From Malachius bipustulatus (taxonomy: Eukaryota; Arthropoda; Insecta; Coleoptera; Melyridae), in contig OU342638.1 of assembly GCA_910589415.1 (NCBI GenBank), positions 6,882,001 through 6,946,000 of the forward strand: 64,000 nucleotides of DNA, given 5' to 3'. Positions 1 to 12,102 of the stretch are shown piece by piece (within the stretch, counting starts at the first letter, position 1; every line of letters starts with the position of its first letter). The notes beneath the pieces are model-generated. The model saw nothing but the letters and a program-made list of their open reading frames with translations. It had not been told where the DNA came from and searched no databases. The position numbers were made by a program, and so were the translations under genes.

Positions 1-56
1 TATTTTCAAAGGAAAAAATTGAAAGATGGATTGAATTGTTGATTTTTTGTTTTGTT

Positions 57-2067
57 TCATATTGTGTGAGTAAGATACTCGAAGTGTTTCTGCATAATTA
101 CGAAATTGTATAAAGCTTGCTGCAGTTTTTTTGAGTTAAGTTTTAAATATGATAATATATTTAAATGATTAGCAAAATTATTTTTCAACATTTTACCTCT
201 CCGTCCCCTCACCGCAGTTCCTCCTCTTCCTGCACTTTCTCCCCTTGCTGTGGCTCCTACCCTTCCTCCTTTATCTCCTTTCCCCGTCGTCGTCACCTTC
301 AACAGTTGAAGATGACTAAGTGACATTGTTAGTTACTAAGACTGTGTCTACGCTCACGTAAGACCTTGAGTCACCTGGGACGCGTGCCAGGAGTTTGTGA
401 TTGAGCGCAGACACGTTGACATTCCGGAAGCATAAAATCGCTGATTTCTGTATGGCTACATCGTCTGTCTCGCCATTACCAAAAATATCCCCGAGTAAGC
501 TGTTGGTCAGTGTCTTTTGTTTAATTTGAACGCTAAATTTAACCCCTTGCGGTGATTGCTGCATCGGAGTGCAAGTCAACGGATCGGCGTTGCCGATACG
601 TAACAACCACTTTTTGAAATCTAATTCGGCTGCGCCCGCCCGCATGTTTTGATGTAGCTCTTTTTTCTGTAAACGCTCCCACAATTCTGACAATTTTATC
701 GACGCCTGAACGACGTCGTTCGGATCGCATCCTTCGATTATGGGAGCGCACTGTCTAAAGTCCCCACCCGAGATGACGATCATGCCTCCGAATGGTCCGT
801 CTACTTTTCTCACATCCCGTGATGTCCTATCCATCGAATTTAATAGATGACATGTTGCCATCGCTACCTCGTCCCAGATAAACAGCCGTGTTGTGACGAA
901 CCTGACGGATTCCGCGTGAACTGGGACGGAGATTTAGAAGTGCGAGTGGGGGATCGTCTGTCCACCCTTTAAAAGTGTGGCGGCTATTCCCGTTGTCGCA
1001 CCCACTATGGTGTGCAGCCCGCAAGCTCTTGCGTAATCTATTATCGTGTTGTATAGAAAAGTTTTTCCTGTGCCCTCAGTCCTCTCGATAAAGAAGCTCC
1101 TTGTTCAAGAGGCGTAGATACGTTTTCCACGTCCGCCACTTGCGCTACATCAATTGCGTCATCGTTATCGCGACCGTCGTGGACCTGAGCGTGATTGAGA
1201 TCGGGCTCGGGCAGTCCTAAAACTGCCAAATTCACCCCGCGATGACGTAGGACGGAATTAATGTGCCCTCTTCGCTCATACCTCTCCACTGTCTGAATCG
1301 TCGCAGGTAATCTTCTGAAAGGTCTCCTTCAAATCTTTCCCATAACTCTACGCTCCTTTCGAGATTGCAGAATACCAAGATGTAGGCGAAAAGTTGCCGC
1401 ATCACTTTCGGTGCTTCTACATTTGCCGCTTCCTGCATGCAAGCGACATACTCGTCGTCGTCTCTCAATAAATTGAGAGCTACAGCAGTTTCCCTGAAAG
1501 TCGGATAGACGCGATCGTTCACAGTACGCAAATGCTCGAACGACCTTATACCGCGTACATGCAGTAGTAAGATGCGTAAATAAAAGCGTTCGCCGTCCGA
1601 AACTTTCAGTTGCGTCATTCTCACTAATACGGAGTATTGATAATTATCGTCGTCGTCTTGAATCGGATCGGCGACTCCTCCAGAGATATCTCTGGAGCAT
1701 CTCTGTTTTTCTGATTACCAAACGCGGAATCTCGCAATACAGAAACTGTCCCACGTCCGCATCATCACGGTTTAGAGCAAACCACGCGGTCAACATCGAA
1801 TGCCTTTGCCTGGGCCGTTCGACAGCCTGATCTTCTTCACCTTCGTGGTAATAGATCTGCTGAGCGTTCGGTAAATGCACCGGCAAATGATAGACCGTGT
1901 GGCTTCATTCTTGCAGCTCGTAATCGAAGAGACGCCATAAAGATTCGCACGCGCTCACATATCGAGCATTCACGTACTGAGTGATCTGTTGTACTTAACT
2001 GGCTGTTCCACTGCCGCCGCCCTCTCGTCCCTGACGTTATTCCTTTAAAATAACCTTTAAAACCCAA
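57..2067 (-). pseudogene. Helitron helicase domain, 3' half (broken)
   Basis: Minus-strand pieces match the later part of a Helitron Rep-helicase, a rolling-circle replication protein with a PIF1-like SF1 helicase. From 2067 downward I see the stretch with RQRHSMLTAWFALNRDD (1886-1644) and then VSDGERFYLRILLLHVRG (1624-1232). A Walker A motif (EGTGKT) lies near 1050-1075, and a DExx-box region with FGGMIVISGGDFRQCAP is at 861-316. The pieces lie in correct order but in different frames, so there are several indels and stops. After 316 the Helitron match ends in a repetitive Gly/Arg stretch. The amino half of the same protein lies at 7743-9921. Family assignment is confident; the protein is not functional in this copy. 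Confidence 0.85.
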
Positions 2068-3019
2068 ATTTGGGATTCAAATGGAAGCTAGGCTAGCTCA
2101 GACAGCACCAACTCCAAAACTCGTGGGTGGAGATTGCAAGAGGGCTAGGAAAGCAAGTAATCAGAGAACGAGAATAAATTTACAATTTATTTACAGATGA
2201 CAAATACATTAAAATGAAAATGTTTAATTTAATACACCTTACAATTGTTTAAACTAGAATTTAAATGTAAAGAAAGCCCAACAGATTTAAATGTCTACAA
2301 AGATACAATAATTCTTCAACAATTAATTAAGAATTTAAACATTAAAAAAAAATATTAACTACCCTATGCATTTACAATAATCCGAACAATAACCCTTCCC
2401 AGAAAATTAAAAAGATATCCACCCTGAATATTAACCCCCAAAATGAATTGAATTGCAGGAAAAATTAACTTGAAATGAATAAAAGAAAATATTGAAAGTC
2501 GTCTGTGAGAATATCTGGATATAATTATTGCATTGGAGTACGAGATTGTAAGTAGAGATAAAAATGGACAAAAACTTAACTCGAGTCAAGCGTCTTCCCC
2601 TCTGGTGTTGAATGGAATGGTCCCGCTTATCTGCAAGTCCGCGTTGTAACACTGTCAACTGCCGTGACCTTGTACGGGATGGACGCCGGTTGCGTATAAT
2701 ATTGAGGGGATAAAATTTTAGCCCGCTCGGTTAATCTTGCTTGGAGATAAATGAAGGAGTTTCAGGAAAAATGCCAATTCAAAAGAAAACAAAATTTCTT
2801 GGTATAAGTAGAACTTCGGTACTTGATAAAAAGCTGAAAATACACAGTCTTAGAGTCGCGTTTAATTATTAGACTAATTCTCGATCCTGACAATTCCTGC
2901 AGAATTTAATTCATTTCCGAATTGAACTTTATTATAATCTATAATAATAATGATGTAAAAACAATACTGTACTTAACAACAAGGTCTCGCTTCCTCGACC
3001 TTGGCCTGCCGGCGGCTTC

Positions 3020-5800
3020 GGGCCTTCGGCCCGTTTTGTCAGTAGATCCCCGTCAAAGTTAGAATTTTTCATGTTTTTTTCGTGTTACCTTTTTTTCTAT
3101 GTCGCTACACGGCACTGTGATCAGTAGATTCCGCGTCGTAGTTAAAATCTACCATTCATCTCTTTTTGTGTTATTTTTTTCTATATCGCTCCTGAAGGAC
3201 CAATATGGGAACTTCCGAGATCGCGCGTAAAAGTTAGATTCGCGTCAAAGTTAGTCACGCGTTAGCTAACACGGCGGGCTAGAAAGAGAGAGGAGAGAGA
3301 GAGAGAAGGGAAGGAGGGGAGCGGTGCGACTAAAAAACAGTGAACGAACGTGGTGTTGCGGAGCATGGGCCGTTTGTCAGTTTGTCTTTTTCGCTTTTAT
3401 TTTCCGAGATAATGGCGTCCAAATATCAGATTATATGGTAAAACATTGGAAAACGGGCGTTTCGAACAAAGGAAATAATTTTTTTTAACTCTTAAAATCA
3501 AAAAGGCGGTCAACTTGTAATTTTGACGTAACAAAGAAACTCAAAATTACGATCCTATTGTGAGAAAAAAAAAAGAAAATTTAAAGTGTCACTTCTCAAA
3601 CGTCAAAATCGAAAGTAATTGAAAAACATCATTTTTTCTCTGTAACAAAATTCATTTTGGTAGCGGTGTAATTTGTGGTTGAAATAATTTTTGCCGTTCT
3701 CAAATTGAAGAGAATACTCGCGATTCGACCCTGACCGTGAAAAAAGAATGACAAAACAATTGAAAGTGTCAAATAAAAAATGCCAAATGCGAAAAATCTT
3801 GAACGAACTCCTTTGTTTTTCAGCAAAACAAATCGCTGTGACGTTAAAAGTCGCGATACAATTTTTTTTTGAAATTCAATAAGAAAGGCATTACCCTTAA
3901 CTTGAACGTGGTTGTTTTAAAAAACTCGAAAAAAAAAACGAAAATGCGACTTTTTAAACGTCAAAGTCCAAAAATTGGGAGCCAAAATCGGCCATTTTCG
4001 AAAATTCACAGCGTCGCCATTTTGGAAATTTAAGCGGCAAAAATTGAAAATTCCGACACAGCAACTCTTCTACTAAACTGCGAAAATGATCCTCGATTCC
4101 TGATGTACGGAAATTACCGAGAAACAAAATTTCGAAATATAGCTGATTTTCATTGATTTTTCTCGGAAATGTGAAAATTTTAAACGGCAAACTGTACTGC
4201 TCGAACGTTTTTGACCGTAACTTTGGCCATGTCGGTTGGGGGATGACCGAAAAGGTATCAACGTGTAGCTGAGAAACGGTTTTTGAAGACTGCAAAATTT
4301 CATCGCAACTGACGTAACCGTCTGTCACTTATAAGCTGTCAAAGTCGATTTTTTTTAATTTTTTTTGCGAATTTTCAAAAGCGTCTGTAGCGGCCATTTT
4401 GGAAAATTTTGCGATCGCAATTTCACGTTACGCTTCTTATCGACGAACTCTGTCGACCGAAAAAAAAAATTCCCAGAAAATCACACCGTTTCGGAGAAAA
4501 CGACGAAACAAATTGTGATCAAAAAAATCATAGCCCTATCCCTTTCGATTTTTTGAGTAAAAAAGGAAAAAATAGAATCGGCTGAAATTCGCAGCTTGGC
4601 ACGTCGTGAGCGCCGTGAATTCCGATCCGAAATCCGTTTTTCGTTTGCGTGCATATTTCCGGAGAAAATGGCGTCCAAATATCAGGTTTTGCTGAAATTT
4701 GGCGAACACGACCGAGGAAATACTTTTTGCCGATTCGGAAAATCAAGATGGCGGAATTTTTGTAATTTTACCGGAACGAAAAAACTCCAATCTACAACAC
4801 CCTCACGAAATGTTTTTGGAAAAAGAATTGAAACTGTCATTTAAAAAATGTCAAAATTGAAAAGTTGGAAGAAATCGGAAAAAGACACGTGTTTTTGCAC
4901 ACAAAAAAAATTAGATAAAATCGAAGAATCAAGATGGCGGCCAGATTCTGGTTTCGTCGTACAGGCAAAATGTTCGGCAATGACATATTGATGCAAGAGC
5001 CGAAGAAAAAAATCGCAACTGTCATTTTTCAAACGTCAAATTCAAAATTTGATCTCGATTTCTCAACTTTGACGTTTAAAAAGTCCCAGTTTGAATTTTT
5101 TTTCGAGTTTTTTTTCAAAACCACGTACTAGCTTATAGTATTGCCGTTATTCTGACATTTAAAAAAAAATTGTATCGCGAGTTTCAAGGTCGCCGAGATT
5201 TTTTTTGTTGAAAAAAAAATTAATTTTTTTTCGGGTTTTTCAAGTTTGACATTTATTAAGTGACATTTCCGAATTCGCTGTCATTTTTTCTGCATAGCCA
5301 GATGAGAGTCGCAAGTAATGTCTTTATTTTGACACCGCCAAAAATAATTCAATCACGATTTATACCGTCACTATAATGACATTTGTTAAAAAGAAAAACA
5401 ATTTTTCTCAATATTCATGAATTTGACGTTTAAAAAAAATGACAGTTGCAGTTATCCGGGATAGCTCTTGCACCAATATATTATTGCTGCACATTTCACC
5501 TTTACGAGGATACCAAAATCTGGCCGCCATCTTGATCCTTCGATTTTAATTAAATGTTTTCGTGTGAAAGAACACGTGTTTTTTTCCACTTTTCGATTTT
5601 AACGTTTCAAAAGTGCCAGTTCGGATTAGTTTTTCGAAAATATTTCACCGGGGTGTAGTAGCCGGGAGTCTCTTAGTTACGCTAAAATTACAAAATGGCC
5701 GCCATCTTGATTCTTCGAATCGAAAAAAATTATTTCCTTCGGTCGCGTTCACGGAATTTCCGCATACGTAATATGACATTAAGTTCTTTACTCTATTTTT
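3020..5800. repeat. Foldback-like block with imperfect inverted arms
   Basis: Sequence at about 4680-5100 is repeated in reverse complement at about 5380-5770; compare AATCAAGATGGCGG near 4743 with CCGCCATCTTGATTCTTC near 5700, and ATCAAGATGGCGGCCAGA near 4928 with its complement near 5520. A further arm pair joins 3840-3960 to 5080-5190 (GCGATACAATTTTT and its complement). TGGCGTCCAAATATCAG occurs at 3412 and 4669. Motifs such as GACGTTTAAAAA and TGTCATTT recur throughout. This fits an old foldback element or nested palindromic MITEs. There is no transposase. Confidence 0.6.
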
Positions 5801-7109
5801 CACGGCTCATTTTTCAAATTTTGCAAATAATAATCACTCCAAATTATTAGTGAAAGACCAATAGTACATCGCAATTAATTGTAAAAACAATTATTTCAAA
5901 AATGCATAAGAAAAAACAGAAATTACCCCGAACAGGATCGGCGCATAACCATCATTATAATAATTAATTAATGAGAGCGGGGCAACAAACGACCGAGCCC
6001 GCCGTCCGGCACGTCAAAACTTCATTAATAGTTTCCCGACGACGGCGAAATGCCGCAAACGTGTTATTAACAATTTCATATAAATTGTCATATCTTCGTT
6101 ATTTAATGACCAATGTGGATAATTTTTTCACAATCATTTACGTTAATTAATTGTCGTTGCGACTGTCCTTTCAATTTTCCCAATCGTGCATAAAGAAGAA
6201 GACAAAAAAAATAATAAAAAATTGATTTACCGATTTTTTAATAAAAATGAAAGTGTAAGCTAATTTTCGAGCAGCGAGGAAATTTTTTATTTTTCGTTTA
6301 AAGTACCAACATAATCGAGATGAAATGAAGCCAAAACTTCAAATTTAGTGTCGAAGAAAAAAAATCCGACAAAAGTTCAACTATGTCATCGATGTAGGAA
6401 GATATATGTGAAACACGTCTGAACCATTTCAATGACCTGCCGAAGTTTTTCCGAATTTTGACAGTTTTTCCAAAGGTTTAGGAAAAAAACTATATCTATA
6501 TTTTTTGTAGGTAAAAAACGTCTCTATCATACAGTTTAATTTATTTTTCGATCGGTCGACAATATTTCGAAAAAAATTCGAAAGCATGCGATAAAGAGTA
6601 GCATTTGGTCAATTTGTTCAATTGAAGAAACAATTGCCGCTCCCAAACAGGGAATTTTTCTGGAAAATGTTTCGAATAAAAAAATAGCACTTGCAGAATT
6701 GTTCAAAAAAGGTCTGATTTGATTTTTCGCTAGGATGAACCGTTTTCGAAAAAAAATTTTTTTGGTGAGTTTTTATTTCATTTTAAACCAAAGCTGATTT
6801 TGTTGTTTTTTTTCGAATAAGTCACTTTTGCCGACTTGTCACGTAAAAATCATCATAATCTTTTTGGTAGATAACGAACGGCTCTATCTCGCTGTTTTGT
6901 TATTTTTTCGATCTGTCAAATAAATTTTGAAAAAAAATCCGAATTAGTCGCAAAATCATGCGAATACGGTGTCCTCAATTTTTGAGAGCCGATTACCGCT
7001 CACCTAATTATTTTTTCGAAAAACAATCTCTACAAAGTTTGTGCGTCCATTCTTCCCCTAAGTAACTGTACTTGCAGAATTTGTCCGCAATGTACCGTTA
7101 CCGAGAAAC

Positions 7110-7500
7110 AACTCCTTATGTCGGGACGTTTTAAAAAAAATACGGCCCTGAACGGGGGCCTTAAAATTCCCGGATCCGGCCCATTTTCAATAGGTCGTAT
7201 TCGGGGGTCCCCAGCTTCGTCCCTACCGAGTTTCATCCCGATCGGTGCAACTTTCAGACACTTAGAGTGTTTCCTAGCTCGTTCCCGAAAAAACCCGAAA
7301 TTCCCGAAAAAAAGACACTTCCCGTTAACGGATCCCGCTCATTTTCAATAGGCATCGTGGCATTGTGCGAAATTTCAATCTATCAAAATTTCAACCTTCT
7401 ACGACGAAAAATGGCGCCTCTAGAGTGTTTCCTAGCAAAGCGAACAGACACACAGACAGACCGACAGACATTTTTCGGGCACAAGGCTTAGTATACTTCC
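7110..7500 (+). repeat. Dispersed repeat with ACAGACAG tail region
   Basis: The segment holds two diverged copies of a phrase around GTTTCATCCCGATCGGTG and AATAGG, ending in an ACAGACAGACCGACAGAC run (about 7445-7470) followed by CTTCCGAGATTTACG. Open frames across it give low-complexity products and differ between strands, so I do not call a gene. Similar phrases with CAGA-rich ends recur in many insect genomes beside LINE or SINE copies, but I cannot name this family. Confidence 0.4.
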
Positions 7501-7742
7501 GAGATTTACGATTACATCGATCTCGGAAGAATAATTATTACAGGAATGCATGTCAAAATCGACAATCAGCTTTAAGCAGATAAAACAAATGTAATTTTAA
7601 ACACGATCGCAGGCACCACCACAAATAATAAGTTATTCATTGCTAATTGAGATAAATTCCAACAAGTAAAGACTTACCAGGCAATCGAGGTGAACTAACA
7701 AAAAGGTTTAAATTAATTAAATAAGTTTTAGGTACCCATGCA

Positions 7743-9921
7743 TTAGGTAGTTCGCAGAAAAGTCAACTCGTAGCGTGGAAGATGTGGTTTCCAGCTCGAG
7801 CGGTAAAGGAAAGGACCCGATTCACCAGTTATGATATTAAAGAGATAACCATCGCGGCGGACTACGACCGTCGCCGAAGGCAAGCGAACGCGAAGATAGA
7901 ATAGTATGGACAGAGTCGGTAGGCAACTCAAAATACTGAAAATACTGTACCGGGAAACAATTTAAATTTGAACAAACGACACTCAAACAAGAACAAAAGG
8001 AAAAACTGGAACATGTAATCTAGCATGTTACACAGCTCCGTCGACCGCGCCTCCGTCCGCACCGGACATGTCAGGCTGATTTGGAGGTTCCTCGACCTCG
8101 ACTACTCCCGGCATGTCAGGAACATTTACTTCACGCCGTTCAACTCGGGGAGTTCCCCCACGAACCTCTAATCTGATCTGATCCTGTCCTTTGAAAATAT
8201 ATTTCACACTTCGCAGGGAAGAACAGAGTTCGACGTTAATGTAGGAATTATATTTTTTCAACAGATATCTGTTGTAAGGAACGACGATAAGACGTCTCCC
8301 TAGCCCCATTCTCACTCCATTGTCGCGTCGCCGATAGAGTGGATAACCACCGACATTGAGGACGGTGTGCTCTCGAAACGGTTGAGGAAATCTCTTCGTG
8401 CAGACCCCTGCCTGAGACAACGTTCCGGCAGGGACCGTGCACCAACATTGATGAAACTGTTTCCGGAAAGGGGGTCACCACGTGCCGGAAGTTCGGCCGT
8501 AATGAATTGATCGATGTGCTCAGGGCGTGGCGATGTCGTCTGCGGGATGGAAAAATACCAACATATGGATATGTGGCAAACCTCTTTTCTGAAACTCTAC
8601 ACATAAGCGCGCGATACACCCGCCAAAGATACCTCGGATTGTGACGTCCCGGACTATCTCTTTCATTTTTGCATGAAAGACTCTGACGATGAGGTCCGGT
8701 CGGTCGCCAGACTGTTATTTTTTCCGAACTTTTCCGAACCAGTTTTCCGAACTGGGGCACCAAGGTCATCGCGTCCAAATAAATTTGTCTGAGATTACAC
8801 GGAGATCCAGTAAAAGAAAAGGGAAGTATAAACAACTGACCCGCGCGCGGCTGGCCTCGTCGATTTCTCGAATGTTGAGATAATCGATGAGGCCCTGATA
8901 GACTTCTACGCGAAGCTCTTGTTAGTGAGTTCGAATATAATACATATAATAATAATTTATTTACGCCATAAAGAATTTAACAATGATAATACAATAATAT
9001 ACTTTAATAATATAATTCAACCTGTCCGTCTCGACCTATTACCATAGACAGCACACACATTTCGGTCTTCGACGGGTAGAGCGTGATTCGGACCGTCTCC
9101 GTACCTTGCCTGGTTGAAAATTAAACGAATTTCACAGGCTCCGCCTCCCGCCTGTTGTACCACATTTCTCATTTGCGCGGAACCGAGCGTGAAAGGGTTG
9201 TGCTGACGCAAAAATTCATCCACGACGCGCAAAGTCTCATCATTCAAGACGTTTTGGTTGTTGAACTGACAGTTCTCCAACGCATCCGCTACGTCTAGAA
9301 AGTAAAAATTTGCGTAACTCCTCCTTTGCGCCTGATAAACAACATGAGCCATGTTGTACCTAACAGTACCTTGAACCCTATGACAAAGAGGCCCTCTCCC
9401 ATCCGGAAGCGCCAAATCAACGTTCATAGATCCAAAGGCAAACGCAGCGTTGTATCGTCTGATACTTCTCATGAATTCTCCGTGCAGCCTATTCCGTCGA
9501 TCGAAGACTCTGCATGAAAACAGGTTAATCGGGTCTATCGATGGATACTGAACCATCCAAGCAACATTTAGAGTTAAAGCGCCTCGCGTTCTCCTCGGGG
9601 ACGAAATTAACGTGGTCCTAAATCTAACTCGGGACCAATAAAATCAGCACTCGCTGTCCTCAAAAGTGTATTAACTTGAACTGGAGTTCTACGGTGCCAA
9701 TATCGACGCCATACCGCCAAAGGATCGTTGCTCCGGAGAAGAAAAAGAGGAGGAGGGAGAGGAGGAGCGACGACCGCGTTGGGAACTGGGTCTTTGACAT
9801 GGGCGACAATGTCAATTTCCATGTCGGAATCCCAAGTGATCGCCATCACCTCCTTCCTCTTCAATTGAGTCTTCCGAGGAAGAACTTAAAATTCGTCGGC
9901 GCCCTGGCCCTATCCGCCTAA
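7743..9921 (-). pseudogene. Helitron Rep/helicase, 5' half (broken)
   Basis: Minus-strand pieces follow the amino half of Helitron proteins. 9556-9017 gives the Helitron-like N-terminal domain. 8835-8248 carries SFTGSPCNLRQIYLDAMT and downstream remnants of the Rep region, then VHGPCR. 8420-8028 carries KRFPQPFREHTVLNVGGYPLYRRR in a shifted frame, cited here only as a region, then VVPYNRYLLKKYNSYINVE. Frames change at least twice near 8420-8500, so the gene is inactive. 9864-9607 is an upstream piece of the same strand with an acidic and proline-rich product of unsure status. It continues across the insertion into the helicase half at 2067-57. Confidence 0.8.
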
Positions 9922-10170
9922 TGGGCTGCGATTGTGACACTCCGATCGATTCCTGCGACACCTGTGTTTTTGCAGTCTGTCGAAACCGATCGGAATTGGC
10001 CGCTCAACGGCAACATACGGCTGCCACGCCAACAAAACTTTTCAACAAAATTCCTGATCATGACAGCAGGAATATCTATATAAAAATAAAATTTTTGAAG
10101 AACTCACCAAGAATTTTTCATCTTAAATGTAATAAAAATTCCACTTAATTAAAGAAAAATCATATATGTA

Positions 10171-11007
10171 CCGGGTGGGCATTTAAGAATGAACAGCGGC
10201 CATATCTTGGGAAATATTGATCCTACAGTTTCAAAATGAAAATTTTCCAGACATAAGTGACTATGCGAAATGCAATGAAAATATTTTCAAGATGGTCGCA
10301 CTCTTCCGGATATACCGGAAGTTGACACCTACTTCGTTATTTTAACGGGGACACCCTGTAAAATATTATATTTTTTAAATCTCTGAAGAAATCGAATACA
10401 GGTGGTTTTCACCATTGGAATTTAGATTGAGCGGTTTATGAGTTATAAACAAGTGAAAATCGCAGTTTTCCAACTTCAAAGCAGTGTAGAACTAGAACGG
10501 CTCAATATATCTAAAAACGGCTTACAAGGTATTATATTATGTAGTTTAGATTTTTCTACAGGGTGATGAAAAATCTGGTAATTTTCATCACCCTGTATAA
10601 AAATTCAAACCACATGGTATGATACCTTGTAAAAAGTTAAGATAGGGACATGTAAGCCGTTTTTAGATTATATTGAGCCGTTCTAGTTCTACACTGCTTT
10701 GAAGTTGGAAAACTGCGATTTTCACTTGTTTATAACTCATAAACCGCTCAATCTAAATTCCAATGGTGAAAACCACCTGTATTCGATTTCTTCAGAGATT
10801 TAAAAAATATAATATTTTACAGGGTGTCCCCATTAAAATAACGAAGTAGGTGTCAACTTCCGGTATATCCGGAAGAGTGCGACCATCTTGAAAATATTTT
10901 CATTGCATTTCGCATAGTCACTTATGTCTGGAAAATTTTCATTTTGAAACTGTAGGATCAATATTTCCCAAGATATGGCCGCTGTTCATTCTTAAATGCC
11001 CACCCGG
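10171..11007. mobile_element. Palindromic TA-inserting MITE, 837 bp
   Basis: Nearly the whole element is one inverted repeat. It starts CCGGGTGGGCATTTAAGAAT and ends with the complement, flanked by TA at 10169-10170 and 11008-11009. The centre near 10585 holds ATCACCCTGTA and its complement. Each arm carries the internal core ATAAACAAGTGAAAATCG and ACGGCTTACA, which recur in the elements at 23915, 56230 and 57307. No open frame is present. TA duplication and the structure suggest mobilisation by a Tc1/mariner-type transposase; that source is inferred. Confidence 0.88.
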
Positions 11008-11009
11008 TA

Positions 11010-11393
11010 CAATACATGCTTATGAATACTGACTTTTCTCGTAGAAAATTTTATCTGAAAACATTTTAAATATTCGCAAAATATTTAATAATGAGAAATA
11101 CCATAAAAGAGTATCGGAAAAGTTAATAATTTCTGGAAGATGAGAATATTTTCAGGTAGGTACTCTTATGAATTTTTTTTTTCAATAAGAATCAAAAACA
11201 CATCATTATTTTGCAACTTTGTTGATATTTTTTAAATAATTTTATAAGTTGGACTATCAAATTGAAGAAAATAGTTAGTTAATGTTTGAAATTAAATCTC
11301 TAAAACAGTGAAACAAACGAAGTTCGTCCTTTATTTGGAAAATGGTAATAAAACAAAAAACATTATTTTGATGTATTTCCAGATTAAATAGAA
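11010..11393. other. AT-rich stretch, no feature seen
   Basis: About 380 bases of AT-rich DNA between the palindromic element and the gypsy LTR. I see no coding sequence, repeat or RNA gene in it. The last four bases before the LTR (11394-11397, CTAG) are the gypsy target duplication. Confidence 0.5.
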
Positions 11394-11397
11394 CTAG

Positions 11398-11693
11398 TGT
11401 GGAGTGTGTGTGTGGCAATACTGCAGAAGGATGGCATGGGAATCACGCACGTACATCCACGACGGCTTGCGAAAGGAACCGAGGGACAAAGGAAGGGGAA
11501 TGTGATCGTCAACTCGCGGGAGATCGGCGGGACGGAAGACAGACTCGTGAGGACTGCTTACGGGGTCACTGATGTTTCGATAATACATACTTACTTTCAA
11601 TACGCATCAATTATTATTGTTCAATACGACAGTTAATACACTGATTCACTCTCATCCGCGTTGTGTTTTAATATAACTACCCTACATTCTACA
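11398..11693 (+). repeat. 5' LTR of the 5.2-kb gypsy element
   Basis: 296 bp, starting TGTGGAGTGTG and ending CTACATTCTACA, so it has the usual TG...CA ends. The same sequence recurs at 16334-16629. The open frame inside it also occurs in the other LTR simply because the LTRs are copies, so it is not called as a gene. The bases after it (TCAGAAGTGGTCC) should hold the primer site, but I could not assign a tRNA. Confidence 0.93.
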
Positions 11694-11721
11694 TCAGAAG
11701 TGGTCCAAAAGAACCCACACC

Positions 11722-12102
11722 ATGCCCAAACGAAGAAAACCGGCCAAAAGAAGATCTAGCTCTAGCTCTAGTGATTCTTCCCAAAGTACAAGCACTTCTA
11801 GTAGTTCTAGTTCCTCGAGCCGTTCATCGACTTCTTCCGACTCCACGTCTTCATCCCATACTCAGAGAGGTTCCAAGTCCAAGAGAAGCTCTACGACGCC
11901 ACGGGGTCCTTCCAAAAGTAAACGTAGTCGATCGGCTGATGATAATAATTCTGCAGGGGTGAGTCGTACCACCACCCCCCAGGCAAGTTCTACTATTCTT
12001 TCTTATCCTTCATTGCAAAGTCGTACTCTTTTGTCCGTCATTCCGTCATTTAACCCATTACAGAATTCAGTTCATGACATGGTTAGAACTCATAGACTAT
12101 AA
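11722..12102 (+). CDS. Gag N-terminal segment, Ser/Arg-rich
   Basis: A 126-residue frame that opens with a strongly Ser- and Lys/Arg-rich stretch (MPKRRKPAKRRSS, then long serine runs to about residue 50) and ends in a segment, SFNPLQNSVHDM, typical of the start of a gypsy capsid. The next frame begins at 12074, overlaps it by 29 bases and is in the +1 frame; it continues the capsid with WLELIDYNA. A one-base change near 12077-12083 therefore separates the halves of gag. A programmed +1 shift is possible, but its position inside the capsid rather than at the gag-pol border favours a mutation. Confidence 0.7.
   Translation: MPKRRKPAKRRSSSSSSDSSQSTSTSSSSSSSSRSSTSSDSTSSSHTQRGSKSKRSSTTPRGPSKSKRSRSADDNNSAGVSRTTTPQASSTILSYPSLQSRTLLSVIPSFNPLQNSVHDMVRTHRL

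Larger units (their letters stand above)
2068..7742. repeat. Compound insertion between the two Helitron halves
   Basis: The Helitron reading stops near 7743 and resumes near 2067 with little loss, so these 5.7 kb appear to have been inserted. There is no convincing coding sequence. 2100-2950 is AT-rich with no match I recognise. 3020-5800 is an inverted-repeat-rich block, listed separately. 5800-7100 is AT-rich with scattered TTTTTTCGA motifs, and 7110-7500 is a known type of dispersed insect repeat. I could not find one clean pair of ends for the whole block, so it may be several nested insertions. The claim that it interrupts the Helitron rests on the order of the protein pieces. Confidence 0.55.

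Noticed and set aside
11771..11962. Alternative frame inside gag of the 5.2-kb gypsy element
   Set aside because: Shadow of the serine-rich gag start in another phase; no motif.
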